A stretch of DNA of 64,000 bases. It comes from Aaosphaeria pasadenensis. Its lineage: Eukaryota > Ascomycota > Dothideomycetes > Pleosporales. This document shows, one piece after another, positions 33,406 through 43,481 of the stretch. The notes below the pieces were generated by a model. That model made no database searches and was not told the origin of the DNA. It saw nothing but the letters and a program-made list of their open reading frames with translations. Position numbers and translations under genes: made by a program. The stretch spans positions 496,001 through 560,000 of the forward strand of contig JAKLMB010000009.1 in assembly GCA_022813625.1 (NCBI GenBank), written 5' to 3'. The stretch's first letter is position 1. Every line of letters begins with the position of its first letter.

Positions 33406-34457
33406 ATTCATCGAGGTTTCCATGGATTTAGATTTAGAGTGATTTGTTCCTAGATTCACTCCACCAATTTTGGTAAAGAAATAGAACTTATGTGAGTGAG
33501 CGCAATACACTACTATGGAAAATGGAAGTGAATCACGTCGAATAGCGAGGACGAATAGCAGTTAGACCATGTTGGTTGAAGAGAAAGTCATTAGGGCTGA
33601 TCTTCTCAGTCCACGGTTCCTATTTGCTGTAAGTTTCCTGAACATAGTAGGAAGTTCTCGCAGGAAATGTCTGAAATTCACAGTATTTCGCTACCCCAAC
33701 CATTTTGATATGTCTAGGGATACCCAAACATCTATCAAAGGTGTTATGACGAACAGAAGAATGCAACCACTCCCACATTGGAACCCTTCCTCTTCGCTCC
33801 TCTTACCTCTAATCTGCTTTGCTTCCCCACCTCCAGCCACCGTCCCTCAAGATCCGCTCCCACCCGCTCCCATTACATCCCACTCTCAGCTATAGAAAAT
33901 ACAAAATTTTCATGTTCCCATTATTACCCTTTGGTGACGTGCGACAAAAATTAAAAAAAGAAAATCGTCCTCCGAATGACGCTATGCCACATATGCATGG
34001 AAGGATGCATGGAAATCAGACATAGCCGAGAATAGCCCCCAATAAGCCGGAATTTGCGAAACGATCATAGATAAGAAAAGAGTGGGATCGAGATAACGGG
34101 TGTGCGGAATGATTTTGCTGTTGAATAGAAATGTGGCATGTATGTACGAGGGCTGGTTTAGGAAATCATTTAGGCCGTTTTGTAAGTTTTGTCCAATTAT
34201 TGACTTCGTGATGGTTAGGTGTACATAGCGGATACAAAATGAAGCCATTTCACGGACTATGAGATATTGCACTCGTTGATCAAGTTCAAAGTGGTACACG
34301 AGGAGAGCAAAGCAAAGATGGAAGCTTAAAGATATGAAGATGAATTTTTTATGTCATTACAAACATAACGCTCAATAGAACCACCATTTTGTGGAAAAGC
34401 GGCAAATAATATCTATCGTTTCGCCAGGAAAAGAAGTTTTGAAGATTGTTAGGGTCG
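33406..34457. other. Intergenic between convergent genes
   Basis: About 1 kb holding two 3' ends. A pyrimidine-rich stretch lies at 33770-33890. ORFs up to 152 codons on the minus strand are shadows of the aminotransferase 3' end or chance. Confidence 0.45.
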
Positions 34458-35822
34458 CTAAGACGACTCCTCAACAACGTAGCCCCACTCATGTTGTTCC
34501 AAACCATCCTCACCCCACATGATGCCTTTGAGGAATGACTTGATGGCCTTAGTGTACTTGCCACTCTCGCCTGCCTCTTGCGGGATGGTGAAGTCCTTTC
34601 CTCTGAAATGGATCTGGCCAATGGGTGCAATGAACCAGGCAGTGCCTGATGCAAAAGCCTCGACGATGCGCCCCTCTTGAGCGGCCTTCTCGACCTCGAA
34701 CATGCTGAACTTCCGCTCAACGATCTCGATGGGCTCCAAATCCTCGTGGCCGGGTGCAAGACGTGATCGTGCGAGCTCGAGAACAGATCGCCTAGTGACA
34801 CCATCAAGAACGATTCGCTCGTTAAGATCAGCAGTGATGAGCTGTAGTTTTCCTTCTGGCGTCTTCCAGACGAGGAAGAAGTTGCTTGCTCCGGCCTCGG
34901 TCACTATGCAGTCTTCGCCGAACAGCCAGAGGATCTGGTGGTATCCCATCGCTCGGGCTTCACCCTGTGCGACGAGGGAAGGTCCATAGTTGGCACCCAC
35001 TTTGGCGTAACCGAAACCTCCAGGCCAGGCACGGCACATATCATCCTGGGAAGCGAGGAGCTTGATGCCGCCAGACATGTTGCCCATGGGAGCGAAGCAT
35101 GTGAGGAGAATGAAGAGGAGGGCTTCCTTGGGTCGCTCCACGCCAAGGGCAGCGTCTGTGGCGATCATTGTAGGGCGAATGTAGAGGAAGTGGCCTGGTC
35201 GGTCTTTAGGAAGCCATTTAGCTCCGTCAGTAGCGCAGAGCTTGACGACGAGTTTGAGAAGCTCCTCGGGGGCAAAGGCTGGAAGTGCGATGCGGTTGGT
35301 GGACATGAGCATGCGGTTGCAATTTAACTGTGGGCGGAAGAGGCGAAGTTTGCCATCAAATCCTCGGTACAATTTCATTCCTTCGAAGCATTCGGTGGCG
35401 TAGTGAAGGCAGGATGCGGTGGGGGAGAGCGACAGAGGACCGAAAGGTTGAAGGGAGGGCGCGTGCCAGCCGGACTCTACTGTCCATTTGGCTTGGATCA
35501 TATGGTCGGTGCAGACCTTCTGTGAAGCCATCTCTGGTGATCCAATGGCGGGAACCTGACGAGGAGTGGTAGTCAAGGTGGTTTCGAGAAGCGATGCATC
35601 AAGCTCGGCTAGGGAGGCAGCAGTGTCATTGCTGGCTTTCGAAGGGATCCTTGATACTTCTGTGATTGTGGCTGCCAAGGGACTGGATGATGGTTGTGAT
35701 GTTTTCAAAACAGAGGGAGCAGTCTTGACGACATTGTGTTCAATGCCATTGGCAGTGAGGCCAGTGGTGGTGTCCAACTCTGGAGGAGGAGTAGCAGTGG
35801 GCGTAATAGCGATCGGTGCCAT
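34458..35822 (-). CDS. BAT2: Branched-chain amino-acid aminotransferase
   Basis: 454 aa, no intron. Fold-type IV PLP enzyme that interconverts Leu/Ile/Val and their 2-oxo acids with glutamate. The start at 35822 (ACC ATG GCA) is the first ATG; the frame extends 7 codons further, but from TTG. Motifs in order: LHYATECFEGMKLYRG, FRPQLNCNRM, FLYIRPTMIATD, then GGFGYAKVGANYGPS with the PLP lysine, ILWLFGEDCIVTEAGASNFF and FASGTAWFIAPIG. The core starts near residue 105, so about 100 N-terminal residues (Pro/Ser/Thr/Ala-rich) are extra. They do not look like an Arg-rich presequence, so I infer a cytosolic enzyme (Bat2-like) rather than mitochondrial. The paralogue assignment is weak. Confidence 0.9.
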   Translation of the reverse strand: MAPIAITPTATPPPELDTTTGLTANGIEHNVVKTAPSVLKTSQPSSSPLAATITEVSRIPSKASNDTAASLAELDASLLETTLTTTPRQVPAIGSPEMASQKVCTDHMIQAKWTVESGWHAPSLQPFGPLSLSPTASCLHYATECFEGMKLYRGFDGKLRLFRPQLNCNRMLMSTNRIALPAFAPEELLKLVVKLCATDGAKWLPKDRPGHFLYIRPTMIATDAALGVERPKEALLFILLTCFAPMGNMSGGIKLLASQDDMCRAWPGGFGYAKVGANYGPSLVAQGEARAMGYHQILWLFGEDCIVTEAGASNFFLVWKTPEGKLQLITADLNERIVLDGVTRRSVLELARSRLAPGHEDLEPIEIVERKFSMFEVEKAAQEGRIVEAFASGTAWFIAPIGQIHFRGKDFTIPQEAGESGKYTKAIKSFLKGIMWGEDGLEQHEWGYVVEESS

Positions 35823-36779
35823 GGTGAATGTAGACGGCAACAATGAAGTTGACTGGGAGGAACCGTTGCTTCTGTGAAGTGGTTGAGTTCGGGACGAATG
35901 GACAGTGTGGGTGCAATGCCTTTATACCTGATTGCCTTCTTTTTAAGGATGTGGAGTCACACTGCCCTATTGTGTAGACTAGCCTTAAAAAAAGTATGAC
36001 AGGTTTTAGTGTGGAATGCGGATAGACGACCGGAGGCTTTGTTAGAGAATGTTCCAAAGTTCGATCTTAGTCTTGCCCCGGAGTTGTCCCAGGATCTTCA
36101 CTTGGATAGAACTGACTCTTTCTGGTGAATTGAATATGAATCTCTTCTACATCAACGCAAGACCTCAACGTTCCTCTAAATATTACTTTCTATCTCCAAG
36201 CTATGACGATATCGGTGCTCATATTTCAGCCAAGCATATTTCCAATTATTTGTTCTTGTAGGTCAGATGTCGTAGGGCGTGGTAGTCAGGACGCGTCACG
36301 TGCCGCCTACAACCGGCCAATACCGCCCCGGCCCGCTACTGGACCTTAGACCATATATGGAGCAATTGACGACTCATACTTTGAGTAATGTTGCACATCT
36401 CGCGTCCGATAAATTAGCCGTGACTCGTACGAGGTGAACATATATGAGTGTTCATTGCGATATCGGTCTGTTTGCTCAATTCCCAGACGATGCCTTTCGT
36501 GAGTCTTGTAGATGAGAAGAGGTGATGAAGCGGAAAATGCAAAAACTCGGCAACCAGCGGTTCAACAATCTGACCAGATTTTCGTCCGCGCAATTGGCGA
36601 ATCACACGGCATAAGGATGCCTCGGAGGTTCTCACAGAATGGCACTTCTTGGTATTCTTAGATCGATCGAAGATTAGGACGGAGAAGCTTGCAGTGTGGC
36701 ACAGTAGTCGCCGCCTGTACGCTCTGTGGTTTTCCGCAGGTAGCCAGTCCACCCTCTATACCCGGAGTTATGCTATATA
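35823..36779. other. Promoter of the aminotransferase and downstream of the membrane-protein gene
   Basis: About 950 bases without a supported gene. Antisense and short ORFs only. ORFs at 36414-36752 (minus) and 36649-36907 (plus) lack any domain. Confidence 0.45.
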
Positions 36780-37925
36780 TCAAGATGGCGGTACTTCCCC
36801 GGATTGTCCGCCAGGACTGGTCACGCGCAGCGTGTCGATACCCTGTAGAACAGTATCTGATACCTGATCTATCCGGTTTTCAAGTTCTTGCATATCCAGG
36901 CTCTTGACGGCAGCATTTATCTGCTCCATCACTGCTTCCTCCTGCACCCTCGCCGCCATGTACTCGCCTTCCGTTCGCCAATACATTTCCCTCACCGTCC
37001 GTAGCTGGGGATCCCGATTGACCGAGTTCGAAAGAAGACCGAGTGCGCGAAGCTTGTTCGTTGTGTCTTCTGCTTTTCGCGTAGTCATCTCCAGTCGCTC
37101 AGCAATTGATTCGGGTTTGGCGAGCCAGCGATTCGTGCTTGTAAGCCAAAGTACTAATCCAAAAATGCCATCCACTATAGCGAATGCTATGTATCTCAGA
37201 AATCGAACACGCCAATGCACAAAGTCGATGTCTTGTAGGGTCTTTGATCGTTTGTTGAACGTTATGTCATAAGTTTGCATGAAGTAGGCCTCAATTACCG
37301 CGAGACCCAAGCCCACAATCGTGGCATGGGTTCGGAAGCGCGATCCCTCAGACCCCACCAGAGAGGACGTAGCTAGTCCAAGAACAATGAGATGGTATAT
37401 GTGAGGCGCAATGATCTTCGGGAGGCTGTAGAGCATGTAATTTTGTGTATCGTTTCCGTCGTTTGATGCACACCAAATGCAATTTATCAATGTATCCGGC
37501 CCATACGTCAAATACAGTAGCTTATTTCGAGGGTTGGTAGATATCTTCGATCGAAGGATTTCGTCATCCTCTGTCAACGGCCGCAGCATCCGTAGGCGAG
37601 CGAAAAGAACATTTGGCTCGATCTGCAAACGGCTTTGTGTCTTCACAAATATGTTCTCCGGTGCGAATTGCGGCAAAGACAAGACAAGAGCCACAACCGC
37701 GCTGACGAAAAGTAGATTCAATGCGCGCTGAACCTTATGAGGTGTAGGCCGGACGGGAACGCTTCGAGACGTTGCGCGGGAGGTATTGATCAGGTTTACG
37801 AGCCGTGGAAGGAGGAAAGGACCGAAGATTGTGAGCAGTGAATGCACGCTTCTCGGTAAGAATGTGAGGCGTGGTATGATGAAGTAGGAGATGACAAAGA
37901 GAACGAGAGACTGTAAGTTGATCAT
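36780..37925 (-). CDS. Multi-pass membrane protein with C-terminal coiled region
   Basis: 381 aa from the ATG at 37925, in a strong GTCGCC context; an in-frame ATG at 38072 would add 49 residues, which include a hydrophobic stretch. Hydrophobic segments: LVLFVISYFIIPRLTFLP, SVHSLLTIFGPFLLPRLV, ALNLLFVSAVVALVLSLP, then IYHLIVLGLATSSLV, IVGLGLAVIEAYFM and FLRYIAFAIVDGIFGLVLWL. The C-terminal ~110 residues are charged and helical (RLEMTTRKAEDTTNKL, VREMYWRTEGEYM, ELENRIDQVSDTVLQ), probably a coiled coil in the cytosol. I know similar fungal proteins only as hypothetical membrane proteins, some mislabelled chorismate synthase; nothing here resembles that enzyme. Function unknown. Confidence 0.75.
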   Translation of the reverse strand: MINLQSLVLFVISYFIIPRLTFLPRSVHSLLTIFGPFLLPRLVNLINTSRATSRSVPVRPTPHKVQRALNLLFVSAVVALVLSLPQFAPENIFVKTQSRLQIEPNVLFARLRMLRPLTEDDEILRSKISTNPRNKLLYLTYGPDTLINCIWCASNDGNDTQNYMLYSLPKIIAPHIYHLIVLGLATSSLVGSEGSRFRTHATIVGLGLAVIEAYFMQTYDITFNKRSKTLQDIDFVHWRVRFLRYIAFAIVDGIFGLVLWLTSTNRWLAKPESIAERLEMTTRKAEDTTNKLRALGLLSNSVNRDPQLRTVREMYWRTEGEYMAARVQEEAVMEQINAAVKSLDMQELENRIDQVSDTVLQGIDTLRVTSPGGQSGEVPPS

Positions 37926-39350
37926 GGCGACAGCGGTGTTGGTGGTGGAAACATGTGGAGGAGCGAGGAAGACAAGGCGAGAAGCCAAAGGCACAACAAG
38001 TGCTTCGGAGGCGCACAAAGGAGTGAATGTGGGTGACGTGTGAAAGTCGGCGTCCGTTAAGACGTATCGCATACGAAGGCCGTGATGTTTATACAGGGAT
38101 CTGCTCGCTAATCTGACCTAGCCTCTACAGTTGGTACCTTGCAACATCGCTTTGTCCCACATGTGATTACGAGGTGGCCTAACTATGTATGATCGGATGA
38201 TTACTATTATTGTTTGTTCGTACTGTGAAGATCGTTGAATTTCGCTGGTGATCTTATTGTTATATATATGGTTTGGTGATAGTTGAATGGTTGCAACAGG
38301 CATATGGCAAACCTATAGCAACTACTCTCTCTTTTGCAATATATGCATGTTTGAGACTGAATGCTTGGGCTAAATTCAGTTGTTGCACGGGAATGTGACT
38401 GAACTCGAACTTGCCATACTGTATATATGCTAACATCTAGATAAATAAAGATAATAGTTGATTGCAATCTGGGGAGGCGTTCATCAAGTCTACCAGCTTT
38501 TGACAAGTAAGATCACCAATCAAAACATGATGCTAGAAAGATTGAAAGTTCTTGTATTCAACTACTAAATAAAGAAAGATGCAATATACCAGTCAGTACC
38601 TACATAGTAGAACGATTCTTTGTACAGCTTGTTGAAGCGCATCCGCAACCCATTCCTTGGAGACTGTCTTGCTCCACAAGGGGCAAGTTAGCCGAAAATG
38701 ACATCTCCAAATGTTCACGAATAGACTAATGACTTCGTATCTGCATCTATTCCATACAGCAGCTCATGACATTAGGAGTATGTCAGCCTTACCAGGATGC
38801 CAAGCAATGTATTACGGGAACGACGGCATTTGATCTCAGCTCCATGTTTCGATCCCGTTAAGCAATAAGAAGCAAGGTACCGCCACACTGCGTTGCGTCA
38901 CTTCATTTCAGCCATCAGGCATCCACAAAGACTAATAATTGATAGGCACAGTAGTAGGACATCCTAGACGAAATCAGGTACTTTAAACCCATCTCTATCA
39001 TCTTTGGACTATTGCAGAATCCTTGTGCTGCTTTGAGTCGACCGTGTAGTCACATATTCAAATTCGTGAGGTGCACCGTCTTGCACAGCATCGTATATTT
39101 CAACGACCAAGTCTCCCCCTCGAAAGCATCTGGAATTGGCATAGAGCACTCTTTCTGTTCAGTCAAACGTTTGATCGCAATTTTGGAGTTCAAACACTTA
39201 AGCTTAGATAGCTTACTGGAAGACTGAAGCTGCTTGCATGTTTTTCTTTTTTGTGGACAATTTAGACTTTTCGGCTCCACAAAAGACTAGTTACTACTGT
39301 GCAGACAGTTTGCAGCAGCTATCACCCTCTATGCAACTGAGCTGGTCATA
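37926..39350. other. Intergenic region, AT-rich
   Basis: 1.4 kb with divergent promoters. Short ORFs only, TATATA stretches near 38259-38267 and 38419-38425. No repeat or RNA gene recognised. Confidence 0.45.
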
Positions 39351-41572
39351 ATGTCTTACCGTGGAAAGCCGAGCAAAGGCTGCGATTCATGTAGAAGCCG
39401 AAAGATAAAGGTTAGTCTCATCAGCTCTACGATGGTAGCTCCCATTTGCTTGGGTGCATGTATTCCACACAATCGGTGTTGCGGATGGCAAATTGACAGT
39501 GCATTACAGTGCGATGAGAAGAAACCAATCTGCGATCGCTGTAACAAGTCAGGTCTCGATTGCAGATACCGCAACATAGATGATCTGTTATTCAAAAACC
39601 AGACGACCTTTGCAGCTCAGAAGGCCGAGTCATCATGGCGAAAGAGGTCGAAACAGCAACCTACACCAAGCACGAATGCAAGCACAAATGAACCACCGGA
39701 TGACTTGATATCATTCCAATTTAATCATTATTCATCCTCAAGCAAACCTCTCGACCAATTCATACCCTCAGATTCTCCTCTTCAATTCAATGATCTGATC
39801 ACTGGAGTGTCTATGGAGCCAGGCGTGAGACGCATGGCCTACGAACGTTTTCTATATGACTTTATCACCTCCAGACCTGACCAAATAGACGACGAAGGCC
39901 CCCCTAACGCACTATTCGATTTCATCCCAATCCTTTTCGAAGCAACTACTGAAGGCTCATGCTTCTCGACTATAGTCGATGCACTTTCGTATGCCAACTT
40001 CGGCGTGCGTTGCAACTACCCGGAGGGACAGGCATTGGCAGAGCAGAACTGGGTGAAAGCTCTCCGATTATTGCAAACGGACTTGAAGGATGAGCAATTG
40101 GCTTCTTCAGATGAGACTCTCGCTGCTATCTATCTCATGGGTATATACGATGTGAGCCAACCAGCCAAGAGTGGTTCATCTGCCTGCTAACGCAATTCAA
40201 AGAACATAGCCTCCGACCAGTTGAAAGGCATATATGAAGCCCACAAGAACGGCGCCACAGCACTCCTCCAGCTGCGCACAGTTGAAGACTTTTGCGGATC
40301 CCCGATCTCGACTCGGCTGTACGAAGCATGCTATACGCAAATGGTACATCCCAAATTGCTGTTCATATGTACAATACGGGTAATAACTAAACTCTCCCAC
40401 AGCTCATTGGCAGTTTCATCGGCGCCAAAGAACCGATAGCACCCATCAGCAGCATCATCGCTGCTCGAAAAACCGTCCCTACAGCCATCAACACCTCAGG
40501 AATCGACCTTATGAACCTAATCCACAACGTCACAAGTCTCCACGCGCAATGGCACCGCATCAAGGCATCCCCATCGCCCCCACAAACCCGACAAGAGCTC
40601 GTAGACATCCTCCGTGAAGGCCTCGATCTCGACGCCGAACTCCAAATCTGGGAAACTAGGATCCCCCGCTCCTTACGCTACGAGAGCAAGCCCAACGTCC
40701 CTGAGACCCGCGGATCGTACGACCGGAAGTGGGCCAACCTAATGTTGTCGAGCAGCGGCGCACCGAGCGAGATACACAGCTTCCCTTCGCTTCGAAGGGC
40801 GTTCATATACACGTTCTTCCGGACGAGTCGGATGTTCCTCCTGCGAGACATGCTGGAGATCATGAACTGCATGCTCGCGCTCCCGCCACCAGATCCACAG
40901 CCAGAACCCAGCAATTTCAACATCGCTACGATGACCCTTGAAGACCCGAGTCCGCAGACGACGCTCCTCAACACCACGTCCCTCCGAATTCACCACCGCA
41001 TCACAACTACGCACCTCACCGACCTCGTCGAAAAGGCATGCTCGGCCATCATCGGCTCCTTCACAGTCCCCATCCCAGGCCGCGCAGACAACGACGACGT
41101 GATGGGCGTACGAGGCTACATCAACTTCTGGTGCCTGGGCGTCATCAGCGCGGTCCTGCGCTCTGGCTTCATTCCCCAATCTTCCGCTCCATCACCACCA
41201 CCACCATCGACATCTTTCTCACCTCCCCGCGGCGGTTCAAGCCCAGCGCCCTCGCCGGCTATGTTCGTGATGCCGGCGGAGAATAGAAGTCACTTTTACT
41301 TCCACGCCGCCATGTTGGCGAGACAAGAGGGTGACTTCCCGCCGCTTCCGCGGATCTCGGCGGCTCCGGGCCTTTCGGGGTTCGATGTCGAAGTTGAGGA
41401 TACTGGAACGCTGGGAATTGATGTGGAAGCGAGGAGGGAGTGGGTGCAGAGGGTTTTGTACTATGTGGGTGCGCATTTGGGGAATAAGAAGGCGTTAGGG
41501 CTGATGGGGCTGGATGAGGGTGCGAGAGAGAGGTGGCGGGACGAGGTTGGAAGGATGGTTGGGGGGCTCTGA
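39351..41572 (+). CDS. Zn2Cys6 transcription factor
   Basis: Modelled as join(39351..39410, 39510..40151, 40203..40343, 40403..41572), 670 aa. The binuclear zinc cluster is at residues 11-38: CDSCRSRKIK-C, CDEKKPIC, CDRC, NKSGLDC in the spacing CX2CX6CX6CX2CX6C. The first intron (99 nt) falls between the third Cys spacing residues, right after KIK, a place where many fungal C6 genes carry one. The remaining ~600 residues resemble the fungal-specific transcription factor domain of the DUF3468 type (QLKGIYEAHKNGATALLQLR, FRTSRMFLLRDM). A Pro/Ser-rich insert lies near 41175-41260. It probably activates or represses genes in the nucleus; targets unknown. It is convergent with the Alba gene and has no adjacent catabolic gene. 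Confidence 0.88.
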
Positions 41573-41998
41573 TGCTTGCTGGGTGAATTGGTTCTTGGGG
41601 TTTGGATGTCGTTGAGGATTGGGAACGTTGGGGGAAAATCGGGGTTTGGTTGTCAGGTTTCCATTCTTGTTGTGGGTTCTTGTTCTCCCTGTATATAACG
41701 ACTGAAAGAGCCCTACTTGTTGAACAACATATCTGATATCGTAGCGCATTCTTACAGTCGGCTTGAACGCTGGCCGTGATGGCGAATTCTTTGGGCGGAA
41801 TGCCATAGCATTTCCCTTTCGTAAGCCTAGTATGACTTTCGAGGGTGCCTCCAAGGGGAACAATCTCCCTTCTGTTCGGACGCTGATACGACCAACACTG
41901 GGATACCCTGCAGCTTCTGCAGCATCGACTCTGCTTGAGGTAATGTCTGCTGAGTCTAAGGAGATCGCATATCAGCGATCTCTCACAGCCGACGCCAT
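41573..41998. other. Intergenic between convergent genes
   Basis: 425 bases with the 3' ends of the regulator and the Alba gene. The 247-codon minus-strand ORF over 41259-42002 runs antisense to the regulator and is a shadow. Confidence 0.5.
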
Positions 41999-42823
41999 TC
42001 ACCCTTGTTCCTTCGCCGTCGATACCCTGAACATCTGTTCTCCATACGCCTCAGCTAGTCCGGGAACCCTCGTCTTGGACATCCAAACCGTAAGAACTGG
42101 CTCCGTATACGCTCTTCTCTTCTTATCCCTTCCCTTCACCTCCTCCAGCGTCTCAAACTCGTCCTCATCTTCCCCCTCCCTATCCCCATTCCCATCCTTC
42201 CCCCCTCTACCACTCTCCCCCTTCCTCTGAACCTCCATCTCCGCCAACCCCAAATACATAAACCACTCCTCCCCACCGCCATCCCCCTTCCCCAACCTCT
42301 TCACCATCTCTACAATCCCCACAACCTTAACCGTCGCATCGCCCTGCGCGCTAACCGCTACAATCCTCTCCCCGCCCACCTCCCCAAACAGCCTCTCCAA
42401 CTTGTTAATCCCACTCTTGACATTCTGGTTCCGCGTGAACACGACAGGGACGACGTACTCGACCCACGCCCGCGGCGCGATCCTCGCCTGCAGGCTCTTT
42501 CGCAGCGGTGCGGGGAGGAACGTCCAGGGTGTGTACAGCGCTGCGTTATCCCTGCCCTTCTTTGCAGTCTCCCTTCTTCCTTGTTCCGCTTCCGTTTCTA
42601 CAGCACGTGTGTGTTCTGATGCAGTCGATGCGCCGCCGCCGCCGATGATGGGCAGCGTGGGGCCCTCGCTCGATGTCATGGCTATCGACATTATTGATTC
42701 GTCGCCGTGTTGTGCTTCTTCGTGCGTCGCTGTGGGCGCGAGCTTTTGGCGCTTCAATGTGTCGTTGGAGGTTGCGGAGGTCGAGGCCTTTCGCGCGAGC
42801 TTCTTTTGCTTGTTTTTGCTCAT
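41999..42823 (-). CDS. Alba-domain protein, Rpp25/Pop6-like
   Basis: 274 aa from the first real ATG at 42823 (MSKNKQKKLARK); the longer frame begins with TTG at 42979. The basic N-terminus is followed by an acidic, low-complexity stretch. The Alba-like core lies near residues 110-200: ARAWVEYVVPVVFTR-like strand (residues PRAWVEYVV), NVKSGINKLERLFG and RIVAVSAQGDATVKVVGIVEMVKR. The QG-D-A-T and VVGIVE features are typical of Alba proteins that bind RNA in RNase P/MRP (Rpp25 or yeast Pop6). An acidic insert (GDREGEDEDEFETLEE) separates it from the last strand, EPVLTVWMSKT. I infer an RNase P/MRP subunit in the nucleolus; another Alba RNA-binding role is possible. Confidence 0.75.
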   Translation of the reverse strand: MSKNKQKKLARKASTSATSNDTLKRQKLAPTATHEEAQHGDESIMSIAMTSSEGPTLPIIGGGGASTASEHTRAVETEAEQGRRETAKKGRDNAALYTPWTFLPAPLRKSLQARIAPRAWVEYVVPVVFTRNQNVKSGINKLERLFGEVGGERIVAVSAQGDATVKVVGIVEMVKRLGKGDGGGEEWFMYLGLAEMEVQRKGESGRGGKDGNGDREGEDEDEFETLEEVKGRDKKRRAYTEPVLTVWMSKTRVPGLAEAYGEQMFRVSTAKEQG

Positions 42824-43056
42824 TTGGGGAAGTGGTGTGGTGGTCTGGAGTGACTTGTTGGATTGGACAGGTTGTCTATGGGAGAGATGGGTGTAATTGG
42901 GAGTTTGGGACTCGTTATGGTGGTGGACCGGTGGTGTTGGGAGTTTTGACGCGGGGAGCTTGGACGATGAGGTCCCCAAAAAGTTTGGGCGAGCTTGTTG
43001 ATGCCGTGTGCATCATAAGTCTCTCGGACTGAATTGTTGACCTTGTTTTGTATGAG

Positions 43057-43359
43057 TGTTACGACCCGAGCCTAGAGCAGGAAGTTCACTATAAGAAGGA
43101 ACGCAGCCGACCCTGTGGCCTTCGAAGGAACAAAGGATCACGTGACCATGATCATGGCCGCTAAATGATCATGAAGCCATGATCATCACAAGTATATAGA
43201 GAGCCCATATAACCCTTATGGCTTTCTATTTTCAACCTAAGTTGCACTCGATCATTACACTCTACTGTTCCACCATCCTGTTGTCAATACCGTGCCCTGC
43301 TTCCTCTTGCTCTTTCAGATATTCCCCAGGAACCAACCAGTAAATCCTCGATCTCAACA
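43057..43359. mobile_element. LTR of a retrotransposon, probably Ty3/gypsy type
   Basis: A block beginning TGTTACGACC and ending CTCAACA. The TG...CA ends are LTR-like. The opening TGTTACGACCCGAGCC resembles LTR starts I remember from other ascomycete gypsy elements. The inside has a CACGTG box (43139-43144), three ATGATCAT palindromes (43147-43186), a TATATA box at 43193-43198 and a pyrimidine-rich 3' part. No target-site duplication could be assigned, because the element seems cut on its right side. The orientation (plus) is taken from the TATA box position. Confidence 0.5.
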
Positions 43360-43481
43360 TTAAGATAGTAAAAAAACAAATTAAAATAATTTATAGTAGA
43401 AAAGAAAGATTTTTTTTATAGCTAGGTATTATAACTAGCTAGAAAAGAAGCTAACTAGCTAGTTTACTTCTATTCTTTATA
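43360..43481. mobile_element. AT-rich remnant next to the LTR
   Basis: About 120 bases of very AT-rich sequence with CTAGCTAG repeats and almost no C outside TAGC. This fits RIP-type decay (C to T and G to A) of the internal part of the element, starting at the primer-binding site. It ends where the aminotransferase stop codon begins. Confidence 0.4.

Noticed and set aside
34349..34807. 152-codon minus-strand ORF overlapping the branched-chain aminotransferase
   Set aside because: Out-of-frame shadow of the aminotransferase 3' end.
41259..42002. 247-codon minus-strand ORF
   Set aside because: Antisense to the 3' half of the Zn2Cys6 gene, no motif, Pro/Ser-rich repeat of the coding strand's composition.
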